64,000 nucleotides of DNA from DATLMR01 sp964615905. Lineage in GTDB: Bacteria > Acidobacteriota > Blastocatellia > UBA7656. Positions 43,304-51,420 of this stretch are shown here, piece by piece. The notes under the pieces are model-generated. The model worked only from the letters and a program-made list of their open reading frames with translations, was not told where the DNA came from and made no database searches. The translations under genes were made by a program, and so were the position numbers. Within the stretch, counting starts at the first letter, position 1, and every line of letters starts with the position of its first letter. The stretch spans positions 72,955 to 136,954 of the forward strand of contig CAZTUB010000018.1 in NCBI GenBank assembly GCA_964615905.1, given 5' to 3'.

Positions 43304-44491
43304 ATGTTACAACCTGACCGTCACCCATTTAACGGGAAGATACTAACAATCGCGGACGCGCTCGCCTTGCTTGCCGGCGCGCCTGGGGGAAGGATACTCA
43401 AACCGGCGGACTACCCAAATGATCCCGCCGCTTGCAGACTTGTTAACGCATCGGCCCCCGGCCATCAGGTCGAGGTCGATCAGGTCGAGATGGGCGAAGC
43501 GACCTGGGTTCACTTGGCGGCCGCTCGCTGGGAGATGTTCCCACAATCGCAGATACTCCTCGACATCGTGGCGAGGCAACATCGGCCAGACGGCTCCTTC
43601 TGGGGGCTGATCGAGCGGATTGCCATGATGGGGCTTACCGTAGCGGAGACGCTTGAATGCTACTTCGCTGGCGGAAGGCTCTGCATGGGGCTTGTGCCGC
43701 TTGAGATTGAGTGGAAGATCAGTATTCTGGCTCCAAGCGAGTCTGAGTCTCCGGCCGTCACACTCTTGCTGGGGGGCGACGCTGATGAGCCTTCGGATAC
43801 TTGTCAGAGGATCTTCTTGAGATCGGTGCCGGACTTTCTGAGGGTGATTGAAGCGCACTCAGAGCCCGACGCCTTGTTCCCCGCGGCCCTGGCCGCGTGC
43901 TTTGCAAATGGCCACTTCACCGCTCAAACGGTGTTGAATCAGGGCGAAGCGCGTCTTACAATCGGCGATGCATGCAGGTTGTTGGAAGCGGGAGTCCTGT
44001 TGATCGGGCCGCGCGATTACGGCCAGGACTCGGAAGCAGGTGAGACGAACAGGCCCGGCGAGGTTGTAGTAGACGCCGCGTTGAAGTCGCTCGTCGAATT
44101 CTGGCTTAACAAGCACGGCTCGCTCGCTCCCTTCTGGCAGCTCGTCGGGAGGGCGGAGAGCGTCGGACTCACAATCGAAGAGGGGGAGTATGTCGCTTCG
44201 GCGACCGACCTGCTTGCGCTGATCGGGTGTCCGTCCGCTGTCGCCGTGCGTGTTGCCGTTTATGGCTGCACGCTGTTCAGCCCGCCCGAAGTGCATGTGA
44301 GGCTGGCCGGAAGAACTGAGGTCCTCGCCGTGAATTCTTTCCTCAAATCGCTCAGAGATCGCTTCGGCCCTGAAGCGTTTCTCCCCGCTTCACTTCTCTC
44401 GCTTCTGTCAGACCCCGGCGCTTTGGGATCAGACATTGTGAGATCAGGTGAAGCCCTCGAACCTGCGACGGACTTTGCCGCCGTCGCATAG
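43304..44491 (+). CDS. Internally duplicated hypothetical protein
   Basis: 395 residues from ATG 43304, preceded by GGGGGAAAAG; ATG-like starts further up lack a good site. The protein is a tandem duplication of about 200 residues. TIADALALLAGAPGGRILKP matches TIGDACRLLEAGVLLIGPRD. PDGSFWGLIERIAMMGLTVA matches GSLAPFWQLVGRAESVGLTI. FLRVIEAHSEPDALFPAALA matches FLKSLRDRFGPEAFLPASLL. The second copy ends the protein. No known motif; the domain may be a small helical fold. It is soluble. Confidence 0.6.
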   Translation: MLQPDRHPFNGKILTIADALALLAGAPGGRILKPADYPNDPAACRLVNASAPGHQVEVDQVEMGEATWVHLAAARWEMFPQSQILLDIVARQHRPDGSFWGLIERIAMMGLTVAETLECYFAGGRLCMGLVPLEIEWKISILAPSESESPAVTLLLGGDADEPSDTCQRIFLRSVPDFLRVIEAHSEPDALFPAALAACFANGHFTAQTVLNQGEARLTIGDACRLLEAGVLLIGPRDYGQDSEAGETNRPGEVVVDAALKSLVEFWLNKHGSLAPFWQLVGRAESVGLTIEEGEYVASATDLLALIGCPSAVAVRVAVYGCTLFSPPEVHVRLAGRTEVLAVNSFLKSLRDRFGPEAFLPASLLSLLSDPGALGSDIVRSGEALEPATDFAAVA

Positions 44492-44518
44492 CGCTCAATT
44501 AATCGACACAATTGAGTC

Positions 44519-44645
44519 GGGCCACAGTTACACACTGTGGCCCACCTTCCAATCAAGTATTATTATGCGGTGGACGGGGGTCAATACCAACAACCAAAGT
44601 CTCAATCAAGTTACCGCGCATTTTCAATCCAGCGTGATTGTGTTC
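44519..44645. repeat. CAATCAAG-tailed hairpin repeats, second site
   Basis: GGGCCACAG (44519-44527) and CTGTGGCCC (44535-44543) form a strong stem, followed by CACCTTCCAATCAAG. TCTCAATCAAGTTACCGC at about 44600 repeats DNA at about 677. This may double as the terminator of the gene ending at 44491. Confidence 0.5.
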
Positions 44646-44695
44646 ACGGCGACAGGCTCGAAGCCCGGGCAGGCGTGTATAGACCTCGATTATTG

Positions 44696-45247
44696 TTAGA
44701 CAGCGCGCGACAGAACCAGGACGGAGTCACTCGAATTGACCGGAAACTTTAGCCACCAGGTTAGACCGCCGTTCAAAGTCTGATCGACTGGTCTGTAGCC
44801 GAAATAGATCCCGGACGCCTCTTCGACACGGACCATCTCTGTCACCCTCGCTTCGAAAGCCGGTGGGTTTTCAACGCCTGGGCGTATTATCTGAATCAGG
44901 TCGCCGGGGTTCAAGCTCTGGGAGGGTTGTTCATACCGGACTTCTACATCGATACCAAGGGTTCTCAAAGCGGCGAGGATCTGATCGAGCGCGTCGTTTG
45001 TTGCCTCGCCTGTGTTGTCCTCGAAATCGATTACGTGCACACAGGCCCGGCAGCCAGCGCCGCCATGACAATGCGGTATGACCGGGTGAAAGGTGTTAAT
45101 GGGCAAAAGCCCGAGAGAGCTAATCGCTTCGGCGAGCTGTGTTCGCGCGCCCTCGCCCGTTTCGTGAGCGCCGATGATCAGCCTTTTCAGCCTGTGCGTA
45201 ACTCTTACGGTCAGTCTATCCGTCGAAGGCCCCTTCGGGTCATCCAT
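44696..45247 (-). CDS. Hypothetical protein
   Basis: 183 residues. GGAG precedes ATG 45247. The N-terminus is basic (RLTVRVTHRLKRLIIGAHET), the middle has HCHGGAGCRACVH, a possible metal site, and the C-terminal half is beta-rich (GDLIQIIRPGVENPPAFEAR, then GLTWWLKFPV). No family recognised. It lies directly beside the right end of the IsrB element. Confidence 0.5.
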   Translation of the reverse strand: MDDPKGPSTDRLTVRVTHRLKRLIIGAHETGEGARTQLAEAISSLGLLPINTFHPVIPHCHGGAGCRACVHVIDFEDNTGEATNDALDQILAALRTLGIDVEVRYEQPSQSLNPGDLIQIIRPGVENPPAFEARVTEMVRVEEASGIYFGYRPVDQTLNGGLTWWLKFPVNSSDSVLVLSRAV

Positions 45248-45320
45248 TACTCATACTCCATCGGTTCTCCGCGAAACGGGGACGCCTTTCTTTAGGAAGG
45301 CGGGGAGTTTCGCATCGCCG

Positions 45321-46331
45321 TCAGGCGATTATTTCCCTGGTGACAAAGTGACCGCAAGCAAACCAGAGCGACTTTGTACTCTGTCTCTTGCCTGCGGAAT
45401 CTGAGTAGCGATATCCGCTTTTGTATTCGCCGCATAGCCTTCCGAGTCCTCGTATAGTACCGACAAGTAGCCCCCTGCGATAGCCAAAGACCGTACCTTT
45501 CGAGTACGGCGCACGAACACCGCCTTTTGCCGGTTGTGTGTCGTGCAGTTTCCGTCGGACAGGTCTATAACTATCATCAACTACGATGAAGCGACCCGGC
45601 TCTACTCGCTCTCCAATACTCACATCTACCGCAAGCGCTAGAGCGTCCGAGCAGTGCGCCGTGAACTTGTCCGCACTCTTGATGCTTGTCTTTCTGTAGC
45701 CGTACTTCTCTCGCAAGGCTTTCGTTTCGTCACCTTGATAATCACATACTCTCGCGCTTTGCGATTCAAAGAATGCTCCGAGTCTCGCCTTGCCTATCTC
45801 TACTGTTGAGAAGTTTGCGCCCCACTTCTTCTTTGAGTGATTGAATCGAACATCCTCAAAAGCGACAAACCGAATCGGGTAGAGGCGAAAGAACTCACGA
45901 ATCACTTTCAAGCGAGAATTGACTACTACAGCCTGCGACGGCGCTAAAAACCCGTCTCGTTTGCGATTGTCAAATCTTGCAGGTCTGCGCCTGCACTTGC
46001 GATGCCGCCTTGCTCGTCTGAGTGCGCGTCTCTCATCGAGTTTGCGAACGATCTTTTTCTTGTCTGGCAGGTCGAGTTTGACTGAAAGATTGTTTTCTTG
46101 ACCGCACACAACTGAGTAGCCTTCAAACTTTGTGCCTGTGTCTACTCCTAATGTCGTTTGCGGCCTTTCTTCTCGCGTCTCGACCATCATCTGAATGCCA
46201 AAGGTGTTGAAGCGCGACCAGACGGGTTTAGCGACATCCGCTTCAAGCAATTTTCTTGCTCGCGTTGGGGTTGTTGGTGTTAATGGTTCGCCTTCTTTCG
46301 AGAGAACGAAGACGTTATGTTTGTTTGACAT
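45321..46331 (-). CDS. isrB: IsrB, HNH-less IscB-family RNA-guided nickase
   Basis: 336 residues. The PLMP-like N-terminus (VFVLSKEGEPLTPTTPTRAR, residues 7-26) is diagnostic of IscB/IsrB. RuvC-I is LGVDTGTKF (Asp64). An Arg-rich bridge helix spans about 101-124. RuvC-II is VAFEDVRFN (Glu159). RuvC-III is HCSDALALA (Asp229). Between II and III there is no HNH Cys/His module, which separates IsrB from IscB. Known IsrB proteins use an omega RNA and nick the non-target strand; they are the likely relatives of Cas9 ancestors. All three RuvC acids are intact. The gene sits directly downstream of a conserved-looking structured region that should encode the omega RNA. Confidence 0.85.
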   Translation of the reverse strand: MSNKHNVFVLSKEGEPLTPTTPTRARKLLEADVAKPVWSRFNTFGIQMMVETREERPQTTLGVDTGTKFEGYSVVCGQENNLSVKLDLPDKKKIVRKLDERRALRRARRHRKCRRRPARFDNRKRDGFLAPSQAVVVNSRLKVIREFFRLYPIRFVAFEDVRFNHSKKKWGANFSTVEIGKARLGAFFESQSARVCDYQGDETKALREKYGYRKTSIKSADKFTAHCSDALALAVDVSIGERVEPGRFIVVDDSYRPVRRKLHDTQPAKGGVRAPYSKGTVFGYRRGLLVGTIRGLGRLCGEYKSGYRYSDSAGKRQSTKSLWFACGHFVTREIIA

Positions 46332-46333
46332 TC

Positions 46334-46570
46334 AAACCTCCCTTGCGGGGTAATCTCTCATCTAGGTTGCACACAAGGCTTAGATAGAACGAATCTATCA
46401 CCGCATTAAAGGCTTCTGCACGAGAGCCGCGAACTTGAGAAGGATTCGCGGGTCGTTTTAGCATTGTGTGCGTCTGCTTACTGTTGATAAGCCTTCATAG
46501 TCAATGCTTGCGTTGTCTGCCTCAAAACAAGCCGCTTCCTTTAGGGAGCGGTCATTGACCTGCTTGTTCT
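46334..46570 (-). ncRNA. Putative omega (HEARO) RNA of isrB
   Basis: IscB/IsrB guide RNAs are encoded directly 5' of the protein gene. Reading on the minus strand, this stretch starts with CAAGC, then CCGCTCCC/GGAAGCGG (a hairpin), then CTTG, and continues with further pairing segments (CCTTGTGTGC and GCGTCTGC regions) down to the isrB start. No protein frame is supported here. The guide should be the bases just 5' of the first hairpin, around 46570-46590. The extents are estimates. Confidence 0.5.
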
Positions 46571-46894
46571 TACAGATAGGCGATCCGGGGTTACCGCGCG
46601 AAATCTGTCAGGTGATATTACCACACCTCGGAAGAAGCAATACGCGGGCCAATTCTGCTCGTTGCTATCTTCGCGCCAGCGTAGCAAATAAGCGATGCCA
46701 GCGTTCCTAGAAGGGGCCGCGTGCAGGCGTGTGGTGCGAAAATTGCTTTACCTCCGTTGGCCGCTGCCGTGAGAGGGCAGAATAAAGCGCTGTGGGGTTG
46801 AGGACCTGTTTATTGAGTGGGGTCTTCTGCGCAGACGTTATGATCCCGCGGCAGCGGCCGACTCATTAACACATCAGAAGGTTGGAAAAGGATT

Positions 46895-49480
46895 ATGGCG
46901 GTGATTCCCGTTGAAGAAGAGCGCCAGGAGGCTATTATCCCCTGCGCCGCTATTGGCGCACAGCATGTAGCTGGCGACAATGAATTAAACGAGCTTGGTC
47001 AGAAGATATTCCTCGACCGCTATGCGCTCAAGGACATGCATAGGCGCACGCTGTCGGTGGGCGATATGGTCATCATTTGTGTCGATGATAAGACGGGGCA
47101 GCGCGAGATCGGTCTGGTCCGCGCTATGGAGTCAGGGCGCGTCGCCGTCGAGTTGCGCGACGGGCAGATTGTGGAACGGCTTATAGAGCACGTCTCAAAG
47201 CCCATCGAGACGGATCCCGACCAGATGATGGAGCGCGTGGCGCGCGGGGTCGCGGCGGTCGAAGGCGAGCAGGCGGACCAGTGGTATGAACGATTTCGCT
47301 GGCTTCTTCAAGGATGGAAGTTTGTGCCCGCCGGGCGAATCCTTGCCGCCGCCGGAACCGACCAGCAGCTCTCCTTTTACAACTGCCACGTTATCCCTTC
47401 TCCAAAGGACTCGCGGCGCGGCATCGTCGATACGCTCTCGCAGATGATGGAGATCATGTCGCGCGGCGGCGGGGTCGGGATCAACGTCAGTTCTCTGCGC
47501 GCTCGTCACTCTTACGTCAAAGGCGTGAACGGCCGTTCTTCCGGATCTGTTTCGTGGGGCGCGCTCTACTCGTTCGTCACGGGGCTGATAGAGCAGGGCG
47601 GCTCGCGGCGCGGGGCATTGATGATTATGCTCAACTGCTGGCACCCGGACATACTTGAGTTCATCACGTCCAAGCGCGAGATGGGCAAGATCACCAACGC
47701 GAATATCTCCGTGGGCATCACCGACAAGTTTATGGATGCCGTCCGTACGGATGCCGACTGGGACCTCGAATTCCCGGATACCGCTGATCCCGACTATGAA
47801 ACGATGTGGGATGGTAATCTCGATAAATGGGCTGACGCAGGCAAAAGGACAGTTGTCTACAAGACCGTGAACGCGCGCGAAGTCTGGAACTCGATAATCG
47901 AGTCGGCCTGGTCGTCGGCCGAGCCCGGCGTCTTCTTCCTTGAGCGCGCGAACAAGATGAGCAACTCCTGGTATTACGATTCGGGTTATCTGGGCTGCAC
48001 AAACCCATGTGGTGAGGAACCGTTGCCCGGCTTTGGCGTGTGCAATCTCGGCGCGATCAACCTGTCGAAGTTCGTCCACGAAGGCGAGGTGGCCTGGGAC
48101 GATCTGGGCAAGACTGTTCGCTACTCGGTGCGATTCCTGGATAACGTCATAGACGCGACGCCGTATTTCTTTGATGAAATCTATGCGCAGCAGAAAGCCG
48201 AGCGGCGCATCGGGTTAAACACTATGGGTCTTGCCGAGATGATGATACGGCTCGGCATACGCTATGGCTCGGATGAATCGGTCAAATTCATAGACCAGCT
48301 CTACCGCTTCATCTCAAGCGAAGCCTACTTTGCATCGGCCGAGACGGCGGCTGAAAAAGGCCCGTTCCCGATGTTCGAAGCGGAGAAGTTCTTACAGTCG
48401 GGTTACATGGAAGCGATGCCTGAAGAGGTGCGCGCTTGCGTGCGCGAGCGTGGGATGCGTAACGTCACTCTGCTGACGCAGGCACCCACAGGAACGATAG
48501 GGACGATGGTAAACACTTCTACGGGGATCGAGCCGTTCTTCTTCTGGAACTATTATCGCAAGTCGCGGCTGGGCAAGCACGAAGAGCGCGTGCGTGTGCT
48601 TGAAGAGTGGCAGACGGCAAACCCCGGCGAGCCGCTTCCGGACTACTTTGTCACGGCTATGGACCTCGCGCCTGAAGAACACGTGAAGGTCCAGGCAGCG
48701 ATCCAGCGATGGGTCGACTCTTCGATCTCGAAGACCTGTAACCTGCCCGGCGACTACACGGTTGACCAGACGCGCGAAGTCTACGAGCTGTTATACCGGC
48801 TTGGCTGCAAAGGCGGGACGATCTACCGCGACGGCTCGCGAGACGTGCAGGTGCTTAACCTCAAGCAGGATGATGCCAAGAAAGGCGGCAGCTCGGAGCA
48901 AGCCGCCAGTGACGGTCACGATAATACTGCCGCCGCGGAGCCAGGTCAGTCGGTCAGGCCGCTGCCGGCGCGGCGCAGAGGAACGACCGTGAGCAAGCGG
49001 ACGCCTTCAGGCACAGCACATATAACTATGAACGTGGACGAAAGCGGCCAGCCCTTCGAGGTGTTCCTGGAGATCGGCAAAGCAGGCTCTGACCTGAAAG
49101 CCATGGCGGAAGCTATGGGCCGGATCATATCATTGATGCTACGGATGACCGGATCGATGAGCCCGCTCGAGCGGGTTCGGGAGATAGCGAGGCAGATAAC
49201 GGGGATCGGCGGCGCCAGGGCTTTGGGCTTTGGGCGGGGTCGAATCCTGTCGCTGCCGGATGCCGTGGGTAAGGCGCTCACAGAAGAGTATTTCGGAGAA
49301 GAGCAGGACGCGGCCGCAACGTCGCACCAGACAGCACAGCCGGATGCATCAGCGAACGGCGATCGTGCCGGGTTGCTCCTGGGCGTGAGCGCGGACCTGT
49401 GCCCGAGCTGCGGCAGCTCGTCGTTTGTACGACAAGAGGGCTGCCAGACGTGCTTCGAGTGCGGCCATTCTGAATGCTGA
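46895..49480 (+). CDS. nrdJ: Adenosylcobalamin-dependent (class II) ribonucleotide reductase
   Basis: 861 residues. The catalytic barrel has GVGINVSSLRARHSYVKGVN, LNCWHPDILEFITSKREMGK, and NPCGEEPLPGFGVCNLGAIN, whose first Cys corresponds to the thiyl-radical Cys and whose second (11 residues on) to a redox Cys. TQAPTGTIGTMVNTSTGIEP and the GCKGGTIYRDGSR motif follow. A linker leads to a C-terminal CPSCGSS...CQTCFECGHSEC zinc/redox region. NrdJ makes deoxyribonucleotides from ribonucleotides using B12 and works with or without oxygen. AAAAGG precedes ATG 46895. No cobalamin riboswitch or NrdR box was seen upstream. Confidence 0.93.
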   Translation: MAVIPVEEERQEAIIPCAAIGAQHVAGDNELNELGQKIFLDRYALKDMHRRTLSVGDMVIICVDDKTGQREIGLVRAMESGRVAVELRDGQIVERLIEHVSKPIETDPDQMMERVARGVAAVEGEQADQWYERFRWLLQGWKFVPAGRILAAAGTDQQLSFYNCHVIPSPKDSRRGIVDTLSQMMEIMSRGGGVGINVSSLRARHSYVKGVNGRSSGSVSWGALYSFVTGLIEQGGSRRGALMIMLNCWHPDILEFITSKREMGKITNANISVGITDKFMDAVRTDADWDLEFPDTADPDYETMWDGNLDKWADAGKRTVVYKTVNAREVWNSIIESAWSSAEPGVFFLERANKMSNSWYYDSGYLGCTNPCGEEPLPGFGVCNLGAINLSKFVHEGEVAWDDLGKTVRYSVRFLDNVIDATPYFFDEIYAQQKAERRIGLNTMGLAEMMIRLGIRYGSDESVKFIDQLYRFISSEAYFASAETAAEKGPFPMFEAEKFLQSGYMEAMPEEVRACVRERGMRNVTLLTQAPTGTIGTMVNTSTGIEPFFFWNYYRKSRLGKHEERVRVLEEWQTANPGEPLPDYFVTAMDLAPEEHVKVQAAIQRWVDSSISKTCNLPGDYTVDQTREVYELLYRLGCKGGTIYRDGSRDVQVLNLKQDDAKKGGSSEQAASDGHDNTAAAEPGQSVRPLPARRRGTTVSKRTPSGTAHITMNVDESGQPFEVFLEIGKAGSDLKAMAEAMGRIISLMLRMTGSMSPLERVREIARQITGIGGARALGFGRGRILSLPDAVGKALTEEYFGEEQDAAATSHQTAQPDASANGDRAGLLLGVSADLCPSCGSSSFVRQEGCQTCFECGHSEC

Positions 49481-49606
49481 ACGGATGGGTAAAAAGCAGT
49501 ATCTTGTTAGAGTTGATTCATGATAGAGATAGCACATGACGTGCAGAGGGAGCAGAAAGCTAATCAAGCAGTACCCATAGCAAGCGAGCCCGCTAACGCG
49601 TGTGTT

Positions 49607-50335
49607 TTACCCTTTGCAAAACGCTTCCATGTTCCTCGCATTCTCTATGCAGCGAAGAGTTCTATCCTCAAGCAGCTCCGGCCGCGCGTGCCCGCTCGCC
49701 ACAAGAACCCTGGCCGGGCACTGAGATAACAACCCTGTCTTTGTGTTTGTGAATATCAAGTGGCCGTAACGAGCGCCGTCCAAGAACTTGGATGTGTCCG
49801 CGGACACGACCAAGTCCCCAAGCTCATTAAAGCACTTCAACCAGTTCATGCCTAGCAAGTGGAATCTGCGAGGGTAGCGATGACAAAGCCTCAAGAGCTT
49901 TTCCAGCATCCGTTCGTCCTTACTGCGCATGAGGGGAACGAGTCCGCCGATGCCAACTACCGGGGCGGAATCGAGGTACTTGCGCAGGTGATCCGCTTTC
50001 GCGTTCCATTGCCAGACAGGCATCATCTTTGGCCGGTTGCGCAGGGACTTCCAATTGATCATCGTGCGCTTGGGATTACCGATCGCATCTAAGGCGACCG
50101 TAAAATCAAAATCGTAGACCGGGTCATAAGCGTCAATGATATTGCAATAATCGGCCAGGTCAATTGAGATATTCTTCTTGAAAGAACGGTACGCGCCGGA
50201 ATCGAGCGCAACCCGGCCGGGCCAGTGGTTTACATGCCGCAGGTCGAACGGGTCTACAAGAATACGCGTCACCCCCGCCGCGCGGAGCATTTTATACTCT
50301 GCGGGCGAGCTTATCCCTGAAAAATACAGCTTCAT
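49607..50335 (-). CDS. TGT/DpdA-like protein
   Basis: About 242 residues from ATG 50335 (frame open to 50398). The sequence MKLYFSGISSPAEYKMLRAA leads into a barrel-like core: GRVALDSGAYRSFKKN, FDFTVALDAIGNPKRT, and MPVWQWNAKADHLRKYLDSA. DSGAY followed by an Asp-containing LD.IG strand and MPVWQWN are features of phage and plasmid tRNA-guanine transglycosylase-like proteins (DpdA relatives), which exchange guanine for 7-deazaguanines in RNA or DNA. The match is by pattern only. No partner pathway genes are in view. Confidence 0.5.
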   Translation of the reverse strand: MKLYFSGISSPAEYKMLRAAGVTRILVDPFDLRHVNHWPGRVALDSGAYRSFKKNISIDLADYCNIIDAYDPVYDFDFTVALDAIGNPKRTMINWKSLRNRPKMMPVWQWNAKADHLRKYLDSAPVVGIGGLVPLMRSKDERMLEKLLRLCHRYPRRFHLLGMNWLKCFNELGDLVVSADTSKFLDGARYGHLIFTNTKTGLLSQCPARVLVASGHARPELLEDRTLRCIENARNMEAFCKG

Positions 50336-50478
50336 ATGAGTCGTCACAACCAGGTGTCGATCAAGCAACAAGACAGACGGAGAACGTCGAAAACACAACC
50401 ATCAGTGAGATCATCCCCCGGCGCAACCGGAGCAATGGGGCGATGATCCTTTACACAACTATTCTCTGTTCTCAATGT

Positions 50479-51081
50479 TCAACGAGCATTGAGCGCCATG
50501 ACGCAAGCGCTCTCCCCGCCGGTCGCAGGCACGACCGAGACACGATACCCCACTCTGGGATGGGTGCAGCTTGGACACCAATGCGGAGCGCCTGCAAATT
50601 CAGGCTCGACATTCCAAAAGTGCTTACAGCTCTCGCACCACCGGGCAGGCCGATTGAAATCCACGTCGTCGGGCAGCGTGGGCTGCGCTGGTATGGGCAG
50701 CACTTCGGGCTGCGCCGTCTCTATAACCTCCAGAAGGTTAACGGGTGCGCTCTGCCGCTTCGTTACAAAGATCTCGTCATTCTGGCAGGTGAAGTATCTA
50801 TCACCCTCGCGCCGTATATCATTGAGCCAGCCCGAAACGTCGTCACATTTCAATTTCTGAGGGACTGCGCAGGCCGTTCGCCTCTTACTCTTTGAGATGC
50901 AGGCCAGTGAGATTGTCGGCCAGGGGAAGAACACGAGGGTGCCTACACCTTCATCTACCCAGGTCGGGCCGAAGATGTAGTAAACCTCGTATGGGCCTGT
51001 GTTGTACGAAGTGTGAACCAGGTCGCCGACCGTAATACCCAGCGCAGTTGTAATCCGCCTTTCAAGATACCTTGTAGTCAT
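50479..51081 (-). CDS. Hypothetical protein with zinc-ribbon end
   Basis: 200 residues. The N-terminal half (GDLVHTSYNTGPYEVYYIFG) reads as a beta barrel-like domain. The C-terminal part has CESC and CPSC separated by about 23 residues, a zinc ribbon. AAGAGA precedes ATG 51081. It lies between the TnpB element and the TGT-like gene, all on the minus strand. Function unknown. Confidence 0.55.
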   Translation of the reverse strand: MTTRYLERRITTALGITVGDLVHTSYNTGPYEVYYIFGPTWVDEGVGTLVFFPWPTISLACISKSKRRTACAVPQKLKCDDVSGWLNDIRREGDRYFTCQNDEIFVTKRQSAPVNLLEVIETAQPEVLPIPAQPTLPDDVDFNRPARWCESCKHFWNVEPEFAGAPHWCPSCTHPRVGYRVSVVPATGGESACVMALNAR

Positions 51082-51299
51082 GTGAGTTGTCTCTTATCAA
51101 AAGACCGTGCCTTTGATCTACTCATCATAGTCTCCACTTCGATCAAGAACGCCCCGACTCGCCGGGTCCTTACAGCACCTTTTGTCCGCAAAGCTCCAAA
51201 GCAAGCATCACCTCCAAGAACCTGTCCTCGTCTGCTACCTCAAGACAGTAGGAAGCCGCCTGTGCAGCTTTCTCTTTATCGCCGGACCTAGCCAGCTCG

Positions 51300-51420
51300 C
51301 GCTTGTAAGCGTTGACCGCACATTTCACCCTGTAGTGACACTTTCGCACGCATTAAACTGCGGCGGCTTCTCGTGGATTGCGTAGACCACGAGCTACGCA
51401 GGCATGAGCATTGAATCTTA
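51300..51420 (-). ncRNA. Putative omega RNA of tnpB (3' end overlap)
   Basis: TnpB guide RNAs overlap the 3' end of the gene and run into the right end of the element. Just past the stop at 51353 the minus strand reads GAGAAGCCGCCGCAG, then TTTAATGCGTGCG, a weak stem-loop like the scaffold end of known TnpB RNAs. The guide would lie in the next 15-20 bases (about 51340-51315). Ends are guesses. Confidence 0.3.

Larger units (their letters stand above)
45271..46570 (-). mobile_element. IsrB-carrying IS200/IS605-like element (no transposase)
   Basis: The minus-strand isrB gene is flanked by a subterminal hairpin (45271-45313: GCGAAAC/GTTTCGC with inner CGCCTTTC/GAAGGCG) downstream and a hairpin followed by CTTG upstream (46536-46570). 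Both are typical of the ends of IS200/IS605-family elements. No TnpA is present, so it would need a transposase in trans. Exact ends cannot be fixed without an empty site. Confidence 0.55.

Noticed and set aside
45321..46331. IscB or Cas9-like protein with HNH
   Set aside because: There is no HNH Cys/His module between RuvC-II and RuvC-III, so IsrB fits better.
46600..46890. Cobalamin riboswitch or NrdR box upstream of nrdJ
   Set aside because: I could not find a GCCACTG-type B12 box or a paired NrdR palindrome.
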